Assembly (NCBI RefSeq): GCF_002865645.1
Contig: NW_020194684.1
Location: 5,805,952 to 5,869,951 of the forward strand
Source: Hyaloscypha bicolor E
Taxonomy: Eukaryota > Ascomycota > Leotiomycetes > Helotiales > Hyaloscyphaceae
Reading direction: 5' to 3'
Length of the DNA: 64,000 nucleotides
Below the pieces are notes generated by a model, which saw only the letters and a program-made list of their open reading frames with translations, was not told the origin of the DNA and made no database searches. Positions 61,801-64,000 of this stretch are shown here, in pieces; the first letter of the stretch is position 1, and each line of letters opens with the position of its first letter. Position numbers and translations under genes: made by a program.

Positions 61801-63440
61801 TTAAAAAAGTAAGCTTTACTTAAACTTGGGTAATAAGGTTATTAATAGCTATATTAGTATTTCCTTATATATTATTTAGAACTCGGGTAAGTTCTCGAAT
61901 ATATTTCTATAAGTTAGCTATAGCTAAAGAAAGATCTCTAAATAAGCTAGAAATATAAATTATATAATTATTAAGTATATTAATAGTACTAAAAAAACTA
62001 GTTATATAATCTTATAAAATAGCCAAATCTTTATTAATAATAGCTTAATAAATAATTAAGCTAGAAACCTATTAGACTATTTTATTTATATAAGGTAAAT
62101 ATTCTTATAAATTCCTAATAAGGTATTAAAATAGTTATATAATATTACTTAAGGGCTTTTCTTTAGTAGGGTAATTTATATTTTAACTAGCTTCTATTAT
62201 AATAAGATTAGGCCTCTTATTAAAAGATATAGTAATTCGGATATAAAGAAATAAGTAATTTAAAAAGAAAAATAATTAAAATTTATTAGTTAAGATCTAA
62301 ATAAACTTTCCTTTTTATTTTCTTTTTTATAGGTCTCTGGTTTAGTTAAATATAGAAAGCTTATAAGTTTAAGCCAAGAACTAGTTAGGTTTTTTATAAT
62401 TCGATTTCTGAAATAAAGGTTTATAATTTCTTTATTCTAGTAATATCTTTATATAAGGTTTTAGTAAATCTAGTTAATTTCTAGACCTTTTTCCTTCTTA
62501 TTTAAGGCCTAATATTAGAATAACGGATTTTTTTATTTTATCTTAATAGTTTTAGATAGGCCTAGACTTAGTTTTATTTTACTAAGCTTTTTATTCTATT
62601 TAGATAATAGAATTTCTCTAGAATTATTATTATAGAGTCTTAATTAGCCTATCTAGTAAACTTGTTTAATAAAATTACTAATCTTTCCTAATATTTAGCT
62701 ATTACTAGAAATATAAAAACTTGCCTAGTAAGTTCCTATTTTTCCCGAAATTAGCTTATATTAGGAAAAATAAGCCTAGAGAATAGAAACTAGTCTATAG
62801 TTAGTATATTTAATAGTTAGATATTTTTATTATATAGGTTAAATAAGTAAAAGAACCTTAATAAGATTAGTTAAGACTTCTATTTCTTATAGCTTAACTT
62901 ATAGGAAAGGAATTACTTATCTAATTCTTAAATAACTTTTTTAGAAAAATAGTTATTAAAATATATTCTCGTTTTATTATAATAGATACTCTAATTTCGG
63001 GAATAGCTTACTCTAAAATAAGAAGCAGTTATAGGAAGTATATTAATAATACTTATTTAATATATTTCTCTAGAAACTCCGGAATAGAATTCTAATATAA
63101 GGCCTTAGATAAAACTGAGTTCTTTTAAGGTATTATTACTATATATAATTAGAAAAATTAAAAAGAATATAACGTTTCTATTCCTATATATTCGGGCCCT
63201 TTAATAGGCTCGAATAAGCTTATATAATTTCATATATAATTAGATTATATATAAAAGTATAATCAGAAATTATAGGCTAAAGGGCTCTTATTTATATAAC
63301 CTGAACCTAGTATTACTAGTATTAGATATAATATTTCTAGCTTAATAATATATAATTAAGAATTATATATAGAACTTAATTAGAGTAAATTAAGTATATT
63401 ATTAATTATATAGAGGAAACTATAAAGGGCTTCCGGCTAT

Positions 63441-64000
63441 ATATAAGAATGAGATCTGGGCCGCTTTACTAAAATTAAAGCCTAATAGCCCTATATAAGC
63501 TTTGGGGCTAGTTTTTAATTTTGCTCTAATCTCGATTTAAGATTAATTAGATATTTCAGATACTTATTTAAGAAATATTAGCTTTACTAACTTTAAATTC
63601 ACTTTAAAAATTCACTTTTTAAAGGCTAAAAATTTTCCAGGTAAGCTAAATAAGATAGGTTTTAATTTCGAATTCCAAAGCTTTTTTCCTTTAATAAATA
63701 TATATATATATATATAAATTAATTCTATACCTACTATAGGCCTGCCCCTAACCTATAATACTTTTTATAGTCTATAGAATGTTTTCTCTATTATCTACTA
63801 TTATTACTACTATTACTATTATTACTATTACTATAATAGTAAACTTTACTACTAGCCTATTACTACTATTATTTATCTTTCCTGTTCTACCTGTCCTTCT
63901 ACCCTGTCCTACTTATACTATAGCCTCCCTTTCCCTTCTTACCGCCTATTATATACCTGTTTTATAGCCTGGCTATACTATTAACTCTATCTGGCCTACT
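63441..64000 (-). mobile_element. Inverted relative of the Helitron 3' end
   Basis: Bases about 63,451-63,530 are the reverse complement of a diverged version of the Helitron 3' terminal sequence at about 54,224-54,295; both carry AGCCCC..AGCTTATATAGGG and AATTTTAGTAAA. This suggests a second Helitron, in opposite orientation, running off the window's right edge. C residues are retained and G is rare on the plus strand of its last 300 bases. Confidence 0.5.
63789..63835. repeat. ATT/ACT trinucleotide microsatellite
   Basis: A run of TATTACTACTATTACTATTA-type trinucleotides. It creates a low-complexity open frame (63779-63967) that is not considered a gene. Confidence 0.75.

Larger units (their letters stand above)
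55184..63440 (-). mobile_element. Ty3/gypsy retrotransposon(s), RIP-mutated
   Basis: Minus-strand reading at about 59,640-59,340 gives a gypsy reverse transcriptase (N-A-P-type entry, the F-L-D-D-I catalytic box with its aspartates turned to Asn, then the SKC..E..FLG.I pattern). About 57,780-57,570 gives the integrase C-terminal part of the catalytic core (DNG-like box, then the TNGK.E-type motif). The two lie on either side of a direct repeat at 58,541-58,850, which is odd for a single element, so two elements or a rearranged one are likely. Bases 60,200-63,440 should be the gag/protease side but are too eroded to confirm. Confidence 0.6.
33281..64000. other. AT-rich RIP-mutated transposon block
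   Basis: From 33,281 to the window end the sequence is very AT-rich, with TpA dominant and CpA/TpG nearly absent; for example, 41,701-42,000 contains no CpA at all on the plus strand. No protein-like open frame longer than about 70 codons survives. This is the footprint of repeat-induced point mutation, in which cytosines preceding adenine in duplicated DNA become thymine, turning CAA, CAG and TGG codons into stops. The individual elements below lie inside this block. Confidence 0.9.

Noticed and set aside
63779..63967. 62-codon Ile/Thr/Leu-rich frame
   Set aside because: Product of a trinucleotide microsatellite.
1..64000. tRNA, rRNA genes or CRISPR arrays
   Set aside because: Looked for T-arm GGTTCGAATC-like words and regularly spaced repeats by eye; none convincing. 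A tRNAscan-SE or Infernal run would be decisive.

Overview
The window is nuclear DNA of a filamentous ascomycete (Pezizomycotina). The evidence is short introns of about 50-170 bases with GTAAGT-like donors and CTAAC/CTGAC branch sites, a Zn2Cys6 regulator, and fungal-specific families. A Leotiomycetes/Helotiales origin is my guess from the protein flavour and was not tested. The window has two unlike halves.

Bases 1-33,280 have normal composition and carry single-copy housekeeping or regulatory genes. In order they are: a tricalbin-type ER-plasma membrane tether (+); a FYVE-RING protein assembled from five exons (-); a Zn2Cys6 transcription factor (+); an FMP42-like MFS transporter (+); a FolB/dihydroneopterin-aldolase-domain protein (-); an ING-family PHD protein (-); a HOS2-type class I histone deacetylase (+), divergent from the ING gene; a DUF3605 protein (-); a small single-pass membrane protein (+); and a small Lys/Glu-rich multi-exon protein (-). 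Towards the boundary genes thin out. What remains is a chromodomain/AT-hook reading frame of retroelement type and a candidate eight-cysteine small secreted protein. The 5.9-9.3 kb stretch is an unexplained gene-poor spacer.

Bases 33,281-64,000 (about 48% of the window) are an extremely AT-rich block bearing the signature of repeat-induced point mutation (RIP): CpA and TpG are almost absent, TpA is everywhere, and open frames are destroyed. Through the stop codons I can still recognise a pogo/Fot1-type DNA transposon with its terminal repeat at the boundary, the integrase end of a Ty3/gypsy element, two tandem copies of a Ty1/copia element offset by about 5,994 bases, a Helitron (Rep plus Pif1-type helicase) inserted into the second copia copy, a second Ty3/gypsy element with reverse transcriptase and a pair of about 310-base direct repeats, and at the far end an inverted relative of the Helitron 3' end. 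It is a nested transposon graveyard.

No operon-like or plainly novel enzymatic system is visible. The most interesting points are the relaxed-context C-to-T differences between the two copia copies, the nesting order, the chromodomain/AT-hook frame and Cys-rich secreted candidate beside the AT-rich block, the FYVE-RING gene with two tiny exons, and the divergent ING/HOS2 chromatin-gene pair.
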